Shown here: positions 1 to 7,228 of the stretch, one piece after another | How the letters are laid out: each line of letters opens with the position of its first letter | Position numbering within the stretch: the stretch's first letter is position 1 | NCBI GenBank assembly: GCA_024280485.1 | Contig: JAJRQB010000070.1 | Location: 1-42,262 of the forward strand | Reading direction: 5' to 3' | Origin: Deltaproteobacteria bacterium | Lineage (GTDB): Bacteria; Desulfobacterota; Desulfuromonadia; Desulfuromonadales; Geopsychrobacteraceae | Length of the DNA stretch: 42,262 nt | Notes under the pieces: model-generated | The model's database searches: none | The model's input: only the letters and a program-made list of their open reading frames with translations | Told to the model about the DNA's origin: nothing | Translations under genes and position numbers: made by a program

Positions 1-1416
1 CTGATATTCCATCTCAGGATCGCTGTCGGCGACGATACCAGCTCCGGCCTGCAATAAAATTCGCTCTTTTTCGACCATCAGGGTGCGGATAGCGATCGCC
101 AGATCCATGTTGCCACTGAAGGAGAAGTAGCCGACCGCGCCGCCGTAGATCCCCCGCCGGTGAGGTTCGAATTCATCGATAATCTCCATGGCACGAATTT
201 TCGGAGCCCCGGAGAGAGTCCCGGCTGGGAAGGCCGCACGGAACACATCAAAAGCATTCAGACCCTCGCGCAACTTGCCACGCACATTAGAAACGATATG
301 CATCACATGTGAATAACGTTCGATCACCATCAGCTCGCTGACCTCTACGCTACCGCCACGAGCCACCCGACCGACATCGTTACGGCCGAGATCGATCAAC
401 ATAATATGCTCGGCGCATTCCTTGGGGTCGGCGAGTAACTCCTCTTCAAATTGACGATCCTCTTCAGGAGTCGCTCCCCGCGGACGGGTTCCGGCGATCG
501 GTCGCACCTCAACCTGCTCCCCCTCTTTGCGAACCAGCACCTCAGGGGAGGCACCAACCACCAGATTGTCACCGAAGCGCAAAAAATACATGTAGGGTGA
601 AGGATTAATGGTCCGTAGGGCACGGTAAATATCGAAGGGATCGGCCTGAAGCTTGCCTTCGAAACGCTGCGACAGCACTACCTGAAATATGTCCCCCGAA
701 CGGATATATTCTTTGCACTCATCAACCGCCTGACGGAAACCATCAGGGGTAAAGTTAGGAGTCAGCGCCTGCTCCAGCTCCTCATGCCGCTGGGCAATCC
801 GATGCGGCAGGGGTTGCCTGAGTTGTTCGATCAGGCCATCGATCCGCTTAATTCCGCGTTCGTAAGCCTGGCCCAAATCTTCGCCCTTAGCAAGATGGAC
901 GTTACATACCACCTTGATTTTCTGACGCATGTTGTCAAAGATTAAAAGCCCCTCGGTCAGCAGAAAGCAGGCATCCCAATTGTCACTGTCACGCTCATTC
1001 TTATCAGGCAGCTCCTCTACAAAGCGCACCATATCGTAGCCGAGATAACCGACAGCACCACCGAAGAAGCGGGGCAAACCATCAACCTCTACTGGCTGGT
1101 AGTCGCTGAGCAATTCCTGCAGCTTGGCGATCGGATCATCCGTCTCACCATTCTGCTCTATGCTGTCGTTATGGACGACCTCAAAATAGCGACCTCGACA
1201 GCGAAATATCCGTGCCGGCCCACTACCCAGGAAAGAATAACGCGCCCACTTCTCGCCCCCTTCAATCGATTCCAGCAAAAAAGAAGTCTTGCCATCATCT
1301 ATCTTACGAAAGGCAGAAACAGGAGTCTCCATGTCCGCGAGGATTTCACGATAGACAGGAATCAGGTTGCCCTGTTGCGCAAGAGCTGAAAATTCTTGTT
1401 GGGAGGGGAGATACAT
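1..1416 (-). CDS. trpE: Anthranilate synthase component I (partial, C-terminus beyond left edge)
   Basis: Converts chorismate with ammonia (from the glutamine amidotransferase partner TrpG) to anthranilate, the first committed step of tryptophan synthesis in the cytoplasm. Translating the minus strand from ATG at 1416 gives 472 codons that run off the window. The N-terminal TrpE domain reads MYLPSQQEFSALAQ, followed by the chorismate-binding domain. Diagnostic stretches are LIDLGRNDVGRVA, AGTLSGAPKIRAMEII and GIVADSDPEMEYQ, the last being near the end of the usual ~490-500 residue protein, so only some 25-30 residues should be missing. The GAPK motif and N-terminal domain favour TrpE over PabB, although an aminodeoxychorismate synthase cannot be fully excluded without its neighbours. 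The gene is transcribed leftward, presumably into other trp genes outside the window. Confidence 0.93.
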   Translation of the reverse strand, partial: MYLPSQQEFSALAQQGNLIPVYREILADMETPVSAFRKIDDGKTSFLLESIEGGEKWARYSFLGSGPARIFRCRGRYFEVVHNDSIEQNGETDDPIAKLQELLSDYQPVEVDGLPRFFGGAVGYLGYDMVRFVEELPDKNERDSDNWDACFLLTEGLLIFDNMRQKIKVVCNVHLAKGEDLGQAYERGIKRIDGLIEQLRQPLPHRIAQRHEELEQALTPNFTPDGFRQAVDECKEYIRSGDIFQVVLSQRFEGKLQADPFDIYRALRTINPSPYMYFLRFGDNLVVGASPEVLVRKEGEQVEVRPIAGTRPRGATPEEDRQFEEELLADPKECAEHIMLIDLGRNDVGRVARGGSVEVSELMVIERYSHVMHIVSNVRGKLREGLNAFDVFRAAFPAGTLSGAPKIRAMEIIDEFEPHRRGIYGGAVGYFSFSGNMDLAIAIRTLMVEKERILLQAGAGIVADSDPEMEYQ

Positions 1417-1445
1417 GTTGGACCTATCACGGGTAAAAATAGAAA

Positions 1446-1475
1446 TTTCTACCATTTAAAGCCGCGATAAGTCAA
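1446..1475 (-). promoter_or_regulatory. Candidate sigma-70 promoter with a 12-bp palindrome upstream of trpE
   Basis: On the minus strand TTGACT (1475-1470) and TAGAAA (1451-1446) are separated by 18 bp and point at the trpE start. The -10 box overlaps the perfect palindrome TAGAAATTTCTA (1440-1451), which could be an operator. I saw no leader peptide with tandem Trp codons. The promoter match is moderate. Confidence 0.35.
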
Positions 1476-1532
1476 GAATCGACGGGCGTTAAGCTCTCTA
1501 TACGCGGTCACAATGAAGAATACAATTCTTCA

Positions 1533-1566
1533 CAAAAAAAAGGAGTTGCCCGACTCGGACAACTCC
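1533..1566 (-). terminator. Rho-independent terminator of the mucR-like gene
   Basis: GGAGTTG (1542-1548) pairs with CAACTCC (1560-1566). Read on the minus strand the hairpin is followed by an uninterrupted run of T residues (complement of the A run at 1533-1541). It lies about 30 bp after the stop of the regulator gene and separates it from trpE. Confidence 0.85.
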
Positions 1567-1595
1567 TCTTCATTCTTCGGGTGCTGCAAACAGGC

Positions 1596-2030
1596 TTACT
1601 TCTTCTTGCCCTTGGCGGCACGGGCCTTAGCAAGTCCGCCAGCCAGGTCTTTATCAAGAGCCATTTGCCGTCTGCTCTCAATATAATCTTTGGCGGCCAA
1701 AGTCGTACCAGCGGGAATATCAAACATAGTTCGGTACTCTTTTGGGGTCATTTCATGTGACGTACCCAGATGTCTTTTAAGAGTAACGAATCCCTTACCA
1801 CAAACCATGCAAGTGATCTGCTTCTTACCAAATGCCTTCCGCTTTGAAATGACAGGGGCAGTAGATGCAAGCTCTTCTTCCCCAACAACTGGAGCAGCTT
1901 CACCTTTATCCATTGCAGACAATGCGGCATGTAGTTCTTTTAGTTCCGTAAAAAGTTCATCTTTTGTCATCTCTGTTGACGCTGCATGTGCTGATACAAT
2001 TTTTGCGGCTAATTCAGTAATAGTGGCCAT
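1596..2030 (-). CDS. MucR/Ros family zinc-finger transcriptional regulator
   Basis: A 144-residue DNA-binding protein. Residues ~1-60 are an acidic, helical N-terminal region. The C-terminal half carries the Ros/MucR-type finger CMVCGKGFVTLKRHLGTSH followed by the family hallmark MTPKEYR and a basic tail ending AKGKKK. MucR/Ros proteins bind AT-rich promoter DNA and usually repress surface or exopolysaccharide genes and themselves; the target here is unknown. The gene is divergent from the octaheme cytochrome gene across a 648-bp AT-rich region, so it may act there. It stands alone, with its own terminator. Family assignment is firm; function is inferred. Confidence 0.88.
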   Translation of the reverse strand: MATITELAAKIVSAHAASTEMTKDELFTELKELHAALSAMDKGEAAPVVGEEELASTAPVISKRKAFGKKQITCMVCGKGFVTLKRHLGTSHEMTPKEYRTMFDIPAGTTLAAKDYIESRRQMALDKDLAGGLAKARAAKGKKK

Positions 2031-2678
2031 TTTTTATCCGTTGGTTAAAGTGAATGTTATATTGCATTCTGTAAAGGTAAAACATATTTATTGAATAAAT
2101 CAACACATGAAATAAATAAAAAAGAATCCCCAATAGACAGAATAGCCACAAATACTTTTAAACAAACAGAAACTTAAGAGTACAGCATCTTTTAACGAGC
2201 ATCAATTTCTTCCCAAACCTCAAGGTCCAAAAATATTGTCTCCGGCGGAAATGCTACGATCTGATGGCCATCAAAAGGTTGAGTCATCATCTGTGGTTGG
2301 AATTCATGATTCTAATCAAGGTCATACCTATAACTAACCACTGAGATTCATGATTTGTGTAGACTTTCAGCTGCTCACAGTAGAACAATTAATTCAGATC
2401 ACCCTTCACATAAAACCTTACCGTGACACCTCTTTCAAATCCTCATCACAACACTCATGCACATCTTGACCTAGGTCAAAGAAATAGAATAAGAACTCTT
2501 TTATCTTGCCCATGCAAAGAGACCGTTGACCCACGCCAACCACTTGACAGCCTCCGATTACCTGTTCTAGTTAGTGAGTCCAAATCCTACCAAGAAGAAG
2601 ATGTCACTTTCTAAGCTGTAGAAATCTATATCTGCCTACATTCTGTTGCTTGCTCACTCTAACCCTGGGAGGCTTTCC
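2031..2678. other. Divergent control region between mucR-like gene and octaheme cytochrome gene
   Basis: This 648-bp stretch has no convincing gene. It is AT-rich near the regulator (about 2060-2170). It holds two copies of ATTCATGATT at 2302-2311 and 2346-2355, spaced 44 bp (about four helical turns), and the TTGACC/GGTCAA palindrome described separately. A 63-codon reading frame at 2423-2614 lacks a ribosome-binding site and recognisable protein features, and I do not call it a gene. Confidence 0.6.
2466..2507 (+). promoter_or_regulatory. HcpR-like operator and class II-type promoter of the octaheme cytochrome gene
   Basis: TTGACCTAGGTCAA at 2466-2479 is a perfect 14-bp palindrome. I recall a TTGACC-NN-GGTCAA core for HcpR, the CRP/FNR-family regulator controlling hcp and nitrosative-stress genes in deltaproteobacteria. 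A site centred at 2472.5 acting at -41.5 would put the start near 2514, and TATCTT (2502-2507, 4 of 6 matches to TATAAT) sits where the -10 box is then expected. The palindrome is seen directly; the regulator and promoter are inferred. The implied 5' leader is about 165 nt. Confidence 0.6.
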
Positions 2679-4283
2679 ATGAACAAGGTCAAGGTTACAT
2701 CTGTTTTAATGTCTGCGTTGCTGGCAGTTCTGCTATGTATCAGCAGTGCTTATGCTGTCGCGGATATCGACAAGGACACCCAAAAATGTATTACCTGCCA
2801 TCTCGCTAACAAGATGGCACCAAAAATGATCGAAATGTGGGAAAATTCAAAACATGCGGAAAACGGTGTCGGTTGCCTCGCTTGTCACCAGGCAGAGAAG
2901 GGCGAGTTTGATGCCTTTGAACATAACGGTTTCACTGTTGGACTCTATCCAACACCGAAAGACTGTTCTCAGTGTCACGAAAAAGAAGTAACTGAACACA
3001 CCAAGTCGAAGCATGCTTATCAATTCTGGCTCTATGCCCCTGCCGACCGCGCTATTTTTGAGCCGATTATCGGCACCAAACAAGGCTGTGAATCCTGTCA
3101 CAACATCTCCAACCAGTGGCCTGACGGCTCAATTGGAGAGTGCGATGCCTGTCATCCCAAGCACAGCTTCTCTATCGAGGTTGCCCGGACACCGCAAACC
3201 TGCGGCGAGTGCCACTTAGGTCCTGATCATCCGCATATCGAAATCTATAACGAATCGAAGCATGGCAACATCTACGCAGCACTAGGCGACAAATGGGACC
3301 TCTCCTATCGCTCTGATGATTTCGAGAATATTCCCATTGAAGCACCAGTCTGCACCACCTGTCACATGGATGCTGTCGGCGATATGAAATCGACCCATAA
3401 CGTCTCCGCGCGTCTGGGCTGGGAATCTCAAGCTCCATGGTCTTATCGCACTATCTGGTTTGAAGAAGAGTTGGGAAGCTGGCAAGACAAGACTCAACGG
3501 ATGCAGAATGTCTGTGCTAACTGCCACGCACCGACCTTCATCAAAGATCACTTCCTCGCTTATGACCTGGTTAACTTGCAGTACAACGAAATACGTCGTG
3601 CATTCCTCTATTGGGTTAAGCTCTACGTCAAAGAAGGGCTGATCAAGCCACTCAAAGAGACCTTTAACGACGGCAAGGAGAGAGCTCAGTCGCAACTGGT
3701 CATCAACGCTGGCTGGTACACCACAGCTTCAGAGATGATGTACAACGGATGGCATCATGAAGGTCGTCGCTTCCGTCACGGTGCTGCCATGGGTGGTGCT
3801 GACTATGTACAGTGGCACGGCGTCTGGGAACTGCAGCATGACATGCAGGAGATGATCAACTGGGGTGCTGAGCATGGTGTCGAGGAAGCTATGAAGATTG
3901 CTGAATCTGATTCTCCGGCTAAATTCTTCCCCTACAAACTCTATGATTTCCCTGGTGGCGTATATTCCATCTCGACCAAAGAGAATCAGGGCGTAACAAC
4001 AACCCAACAGTACATTCCCGACTACTGGGAAAAAGTTAAAGCCAACGTCGAGCAAGCCTACAAAAAAGGCTTCCTCACCAAGGTAGCGTGGGATCGCTGG
4101 ATGGAGCGTTACAACAACAAGGACCATTTCGATGGAACCAAATATGGTTCACATCCACTCTATGGCCCTTACAATGAGCGCAAGAAATTAGAGTTGAACT
4201 TGAAGGATCCGAATTCACCCTTGAGCCAGGCGATCAATATCAACCTGCCGTCTCCATCTCCGGCCGAAGAAAAGATCAAGTAA
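2679..4283 (+). CDS. Octaheme c-type cytochrome of the hydroxylamine oxidoreductase (HAO) family
   Basis: A 534-residue periplasmic multiheme redox enzyme. It has a signal peptide (residues ~1-26, cleaved after SSAYA) and exactly eight CXXCH motifs, at residues 37, 66, 96, 137, 155, 175, 225 and 279, the octaheme HAO arrangement. The region after the last heme has family stretches such as HEGRRFRHGAAM (~360-371) and GADYVQWHG (~373-381). No C-terminal membrane helix is visible. The start ATG at 2679 is chosen over an upstream in-frame TTG at 2646 because GGGAGG (2667-2672) lies 6 nt ahead and the signal peptide starts here. Relatives either oxidise hydroxylamine or hydrazine or reduce nitrite/hydroxylamine. 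In an anaerobe without an adjacent ammonia-oxidation system a reductive or detoxifying role is more likely. Whether the P460 cross-linking tyrosine is present needs an alignment; Y376 is a candidate. No NapC/NrfH-type quinol partner is adjacent. Confidence 0.93.
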   Translation: MNKVKVTSVLMSALLAVLLCISSAYAVADIDKDTQKCITCHLANKMAPKMIEMWENSKHAENGVGCLACHQAEKGEFDAFEHNGFTVGLYPTPKDCSQCHEKEVTEHTKSKHAYQFWLYAPADRAIFEPIIGTKQGCESCHNISNQWPDGSIGECDACHPKHSFSIEVARTPQTCGECHLGPDHPHIEIYNESKHGNIYAALGDKWDLSYRSDDFENIPIEAPVCTTCHMDAVGDMKSTHNVSARLGWESQAPWSYRTIWFEEELGSWQDKTQRMQNVCANCHAPTFIKDHFLAYDLVNLQYNEIRRAFLYWVKLYVKEGLIKPLKETFNDGKERAQSQLVINAGWYTTASEMMYNGWHHEGRRFRHGAAMGGADYVQWHGVWELQHDMQEMINWGAEHGVEEAMKIAESDSPAKFFPYKLYDFPGGVYSISTKENQGVTTTQQYIPDYWEKVKANVEQAYKKGFLTKVAWDRWMERYNNKDHFDGTKYGSHPLYGPYNERKKLELNLKDPNSPLSQAININLPSPSPAEEKIK

Positions 4284-4298
4284 CGAATTACGTTGAGA

Positions 4299-4330
4299 TA
4301 ACGCGGGAGAACCCAAGTTCTCCCGCGTTA
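4299..4330 (+). terminator. Strong hairpin after the octaheme cytochrome gene
   Basis: A perfect 14-bp stem, TAACGCGGGAGAAC (4299-4312) with its complement at 4317-4330 and a 4-nt loop. Only a short T stretch follows (TTT), so it could act as an attenuator or as an mRNA-stabilising 3' end rather than a full stop before the next gene. Confidence 0.7.
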
Positions 4331-4381
4331 TTTAAGTAGCATCAAAATATCTGTCTGACTTAATTTGGGAGTGTAGGTTCT

Positions 4382-4900
4382 ATGATGAAAAAAGCTCTAA
4401 GTACAACATTGGTTTTTCTTTTAACTGCTGTTTTTTCAACGGCAGCCTATGCCTCCAACGAGAACATCGTCGCCAGTCTGGATAGTAAAAAAGTTACAGT
4501 AGAGGTCTTGACAACCTATGTCGAAGATGTGGCAGGAGACAACTACAAGTCATGGCTCCGAGATAAGGTTGGCCTCCGTAAACTAGCTGACTTTTATATT
4601 AATCGTACGCTCCTGCTTAAGTACGCAAAACTGAATGTCGACAAAAAAAATACCATCGTCACGAATCACAGTGCCCGGAGTGTTGATGCAGACGCCATGC
4701 TTCTCTCTTCACTGCTGCAAAGTGAAATTCAGGACAAGGTCAATGTCACGGATGAAGCTGTCCGTGCCTACATGGTAGAAAAGAAAATCACCTCTGAAAA
4801 GCTGGCCAGACAAGAGATTGAATCTGACCTTAAAAACGAACTGATGGGTGTTTTGGTTGAAAAGGTCCGTAGTGGACACAAAATTGAGTATTTGAATTAA
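4382..4900 (+). CDS. Small secreted protein resembling the SurA/PpiC N-terminal chaperone domain
   Basis: 172 residues with a signal peptide (MMKKALSTTLVFLLTAVFSTAAYA) and an all-helical mature part. The layout ASLDSKKVTVEVLTTYVEDVAG, then DFYINRTLLLKYAKLN and later NVTDEAVRAYMVEK, resembles the N-terminal region of SurA and PpiC-type proteins. There is no parvulin peptidyl-prolyl isomerase domain, and the protein ends where one would begin, so a chaperone-only role is possible. GGGAG at 4367-4371 supports the first of two tandem ATG codons. It sits 98 bp after the octaheme cytochrome with the same orientation and is followed by a clear terminator, so it may help fold or heme-load that cytochrome. 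Identification is by pattern only; treat it as a hypothetical periplasmic protein. Confidence 0.72.
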   Translation: MMKKALSTTLVFLLTAVFSTAAYASNENIVASLDSKKVTVEVLTTYVEDVAGDNYKSWLRDKVGLRKLADFYINRTLLLKYAKLNVDKKNTIVTNHSARSVDADAMLLSSLLQSEIQDKVNVTDEAVRAYMVEKKITSEKLARQEIESDLKNELMGVLVEKVRSGHKIEYLN

Positions 4901-4933
4901 GACATTCACGATAATCAAAAAACCGATCAAAAA

Positions 4934-4961
4934 GTCGAGCAATAAACCGCTCGGCTTTTTT
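4934..4961 (+). terminator. Rho-independent terminator closing the cytochrome locus
   Basis: GTCGAGC (4934-4940) pairs with GCTCGGC (4949-4955), one G-U pair, followed by six T residues at 4956-4961. A short A run before the hairpin may make it work on the other strand too. Confidence 0.85.
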
Positions 4962-5091
4962 GTGCCTTTAAATTTAGACACAATCATTTAACCGCTGCGA
5001 TAAATAAAAACAGTTGCCGGCTAAAATAAATCAGTGCACAGCAAATAATAATTGCACCTTTATAAAAATGGAGCTATGTTCTCCGCAGATG

Positions 5092-5119
5092 TCGACAATC
5101 GACAATCGACAATCGACAA
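5092..5119 (+). repeat. Four tandem copies of a 7-bp unit (TCGACAA)
   Basis: TCGACAA occurs four times without interruption at 5092, 5099, 5106 and 5113. The array ends 3 nt before the GGAGGAG ribosome-binding site (5123-5129) of the gntR gene, so it lies in the 5' leader. Confidence 0.9.
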
Positions 5120-5138
5120 CACGGAGGAGCACCCCAGG

Positions 5139-5801
5139 ATGGTGATCAACAAGTCGACCTACAAAGATTATGTCGTTGCCCATGTCTATGAGCGGCTACA
5201 AAAAGGCGAACTGAATCCGGGCGATCAGGTCTTGGAGAGCCATCTAGCCACCGAGTTGGGCCTGAGTCGCGCCCCGATCCGTGAGGCGTTGCAGCAGCTG
5301 GTGGCTGACGGCTTGCTGACCTACAAACCTCAGGTCGGCAACTTCGTCGCTGCCCTCTCTCCCAAGGAGATCATCGATGCCTATGTAACCCGTGGTCTAC
5401 TGGAAGGGTTCGCCGTGGCCGAAGCCCTTGAGCATTACACTGAAGAGGACCTGGAAGATCTGGAGGAATACTGCCTGCGGATGGAGAAGCACGCCCGACG
5501 CGGCAAACAGAAAGAGTTAATTGAGATCGGCACCGAATTCCATCAACTGCTCTTCAACAAGAGCAACAATATCCAATTGATCGAATATACCCAGCGGCTC
5601 AGCCACAAGCTGCATCTGCTCTTTTACAAGCACTGGGCCAGCCTCTATACCCCGGAGGAGATTCGTGACCGCCATCAAGAGTTGGTCTGTGTACTCCGCA
5701 AAAAAGAACGCCCTCTGGTGGAACAGGCTTTAAGAGAACACTACAACGAAACCGGCCAGAAGGTCGCACGCCTCTACGAAGAGAATGAAGAAGGAGAATG
5801 A
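5139..5801 (+). CDS. GntR family (FadR/FCD subgroup) transcriptional regulator
   Basis: A 220-residue regulator. Residues ~1-75 form the winged helix-turn-helix, including LATELGLSRAPIREALQQL and the wing YKPQVGNFVA. Residues ~80-215 are a helical FCD ligand/metal domain with the histidines expected for metal binding (EFHQLLF, RDRHQELV, REHYNE). The longer frame opening with TTG at 5052 reads through a 7-bp repeat; ATG at 5139 is preferred because GGAGGAG lies 9 nt upstream and the protein then starts like other family members. The gene is followed at once by an aminotransferase and, further on, a CoA-transferase, so it probably senses an amino acid, 2-oxo acid or acyl intermediate and controls these genes. 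Its last codons lie in a 13-bp tandem repeat. Confidence 0.9.
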   Translation: MVINKSTYKDYVVAHVYERLQKGELNPGDQVLESHLATELGLSRAPIREALQQLVADGLLTYKPQVGNFVAALSPKEIIDAYVTRGLLEGFAVAEALEHYTEEDLEDLEEYCLRMEKHARRGKQKELIEIGTEFHQLLFNKSNNIQLIEYTQRLSHKLHLLFYKHWASLYTPEEIRDRHQELVCVLRKKERPLVEQALREHYNETGQKVARLYEENEEGE

Positions 5802-5840
5802 AGAAGGAGAATGAAGAAGGAGAATGAAGAAGGAGAATGA
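5781..5840 (+). repeat. 13-bp tandem repeat (4.6 copies) spanning the gntR stop and the next ribosome-binding site
   Basis: GAGAATGAAGAAG is repeated perfectly at 5781, 5794, 5807 and 5820, plus an 8-nt partial copy at 5833-5840. The array contains the gntR stop codon (5799-5801) and supplies the AAGGAG sequence in front of the aminotransferase. Every unit carries an AAGGAG followed closely by ATG. Since 13 is not a multiple of 3, copy-number change shifts the frame. Confidence 0.95.
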
Positions 5841-5845
5841 CGAAA

Positions 5846-7141
5846 ATGCCTAATGGACAACACGAGGTTCATCTCAACCTGAATGTGCGTGGGCTGCCGG
5901 TCTCGGCGACCCTGAGGATTAACGAACAGAGCAACAAGCTGCTCGCCGAGGGAAAGCAGGTCTTCAAACTAGGCCTGGGCCAATCGCCCTTTCCGGTTCC
6001 GGCACCGATAGTCAGAGAATTACAGACCAACGCTCACCAGAAAGATTACCTGCCGGTCAAGGGCTTGCCTGCCCTCTGCGACGCGGTCGCCGGTTACTAT
6101 CGACGTACCCAGGGCTTGAGTCTTCGCAGTGAGGATATCCTGATCGGCCCCGGCTCCAAGGAGCTGATGTTCATCCTTCAGCTGGTCTACTACGGTGATC
6201 TTGTCATCCCCACCCCAAGCTGGGTCTCCTACGCGCCCCAGGCCCATATCATCGGCCGCCATGTGCGCTGGCTGCAGACCGAGGCCAAGAACAACTGGTT
6301 GCTGACATCAAGCGAACTCGAAAAACTCTGCGCCAAGGATCCGACCAAGCCACGGATCGTCATCCTTAACTACCCGAACAATCCGACCGGCTGCTCCTAT
6401 TCGACCGAACAGCTGCAGGAACTGGCCGCGACTGCGCGCAAATACAAGATCATCCTGCTCTCCGACGAGATCTACGGCGAACTGAATTATCAGGGAAACC
6501 ACCAGTCGATCGCACGTTACTACCCGGAGGGGACCATCATCGCCAGCGGCTTGAGTAAGTGGGCTGGAGCCGGCGGCTGGCGACTTGGCACCTTCGCCTT
6601 TCCGGCCGAACTCGACTGGCTGCTCGACGCAATGGCCGTCGTCGCCAGCGAGACCTTCACCTCGACCAGTGCCCCGATCCAGTATGCAGCGGTCAGCGCA
6701 TTCAAGGGTGGCGACGAGTTGGAATACTACCTGATGCAATCGCGCCGCATCCTGCGCTCTATGTCCGGCTGGATCTGGCAAACACTATCTGATGCTGGCG
6801 TGAAGGTGGCCCGTCCCGACGGCGCCTTCTACATGCTCCCCGATTTCGAACCGCTGCGCCCCCAACTTGAGGCGCGCGGCATAGAGAACAGCGAACAACT
6901 CTGCCAGCGTCTGCTCGACGAAACAGGGGTTGCGATGCTGCCCGGCAGCTGCTTCGGTCGCCCCGAGCAGGAGTTGACGCTGCGCCTCGCCTTCGTCGAT
7001 TTCGATGGTGCGCGTTCGCTGGCGGCGGCAGAACAGGTCCCGGCCGATCAGGAGCTGAACGATGACTTCCTGCGCCAATACTGCGAAAAGGTCCTGACCG
7101 CCATCGAGCGGGTTTGTGATTGGCTGCAGCAGTCGAAATAG
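5846..7141 (+). CDS. Class I/II pyridoxal-phosphate aminotransferase
   Basis: A 431-residue fold type I PLP enzyme, likely moving amino groups between an amino acid and a 2-oxo acid. Seen in order: the substrate-side NYPNNPTG motif, SDEIYGEL with the PLP-binding Asp and Tyr, and SGLSKWAGAGGWRLG containing the Schiff-base lysine, followed by the C-terminal small domain. Two starts are possible. ATG at 5837 is only 1 nt from AAGGAG, which is too close; ATG at 5846 (MPNGQHEVHLN) has AAGGAG (5830-5835) at 10 nt and is preferred. It is coupled to gntR through the 13-bp repeat, and a 3-oxoacid CoA-transferase follows, suggesting a catabolic route from an amino acid via a keto acid. The specific substrate cannot be told from sequence; aspartate or aromatic amino acids are the generic guess. 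Confidence 0.9.
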   Translation: MPNGQHEVHLNLNVRGLPVSATLRINEQSNKLLAEGKQVFKLGLGQSPFPVPAPIVRELQTNAHQKDYLPVKGLPALCDAVAGYYRRTQGLSLRSEDILIGPGSKELMFILQLVYYGDLVIPTPSWVSYAPQAHIIGRHVRWLQTEAKNNWLLTSSELEKLCAKDPTKPRIVILNYPNNPTGCSYSTEQLQELAATARKYKIILLSDEIYGELNYQGNHQSIARYYPEGTIIASGLSKWAGAGGWRLGTFAFPAELDWLLDAMAVVASETFTSTSAPIQYAAVSAFKGGDELEYYLMQSRRILRSMSGWIWQTLSDAGVKVARPDGAFYMLPDFEPLRPQLEARGIENSEQLCQRLLDETGVAMLPGSCFGRPEQELTLRLAFVDFDGARSLAAAEQVPADQELNDDFLRQYCEKVLTAIERVCDWLQQSK

Positions 7142-7149
7142 AGGCATCT

Positions 7150-7189
7150 GCTGTCATCGCACTTGGCTGCCGCGAAGTGCGATGACAGC
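7150..7189. repeat. 15-bp perfect inverted repeat between aminotransferase and CoA-transferase
   Basis: GCTGTCATCGCACTT (7150-7164) and its exact complement (7175-7189) flank a 10-nt loop. There is no T run after it, so it is not a standard rho-independent terminator. It could stabilise the upstream mRNA end, act as a partial terminator or be an operator. Confidence 0.8.
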
Positions 7190-7228
7190 CTGCTCTAAAC
7201 TATCCTAGTATCCAGGCTGGAGATTAAG

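Noticed and set aside
1417-1541. Tryptophan attenuator before trpE
   Set aside because: I found no short leader peptide with tandem Trp codons and no competing hairpins; only a small palindrome and a promoter-like pair.
2423-2614. 63-codon frame upstream of the octaheme cytochrome
   Set aside because: It overlaps the operator/promoter, has no Shine-Dalgarno sequence and an unremarkable composition.
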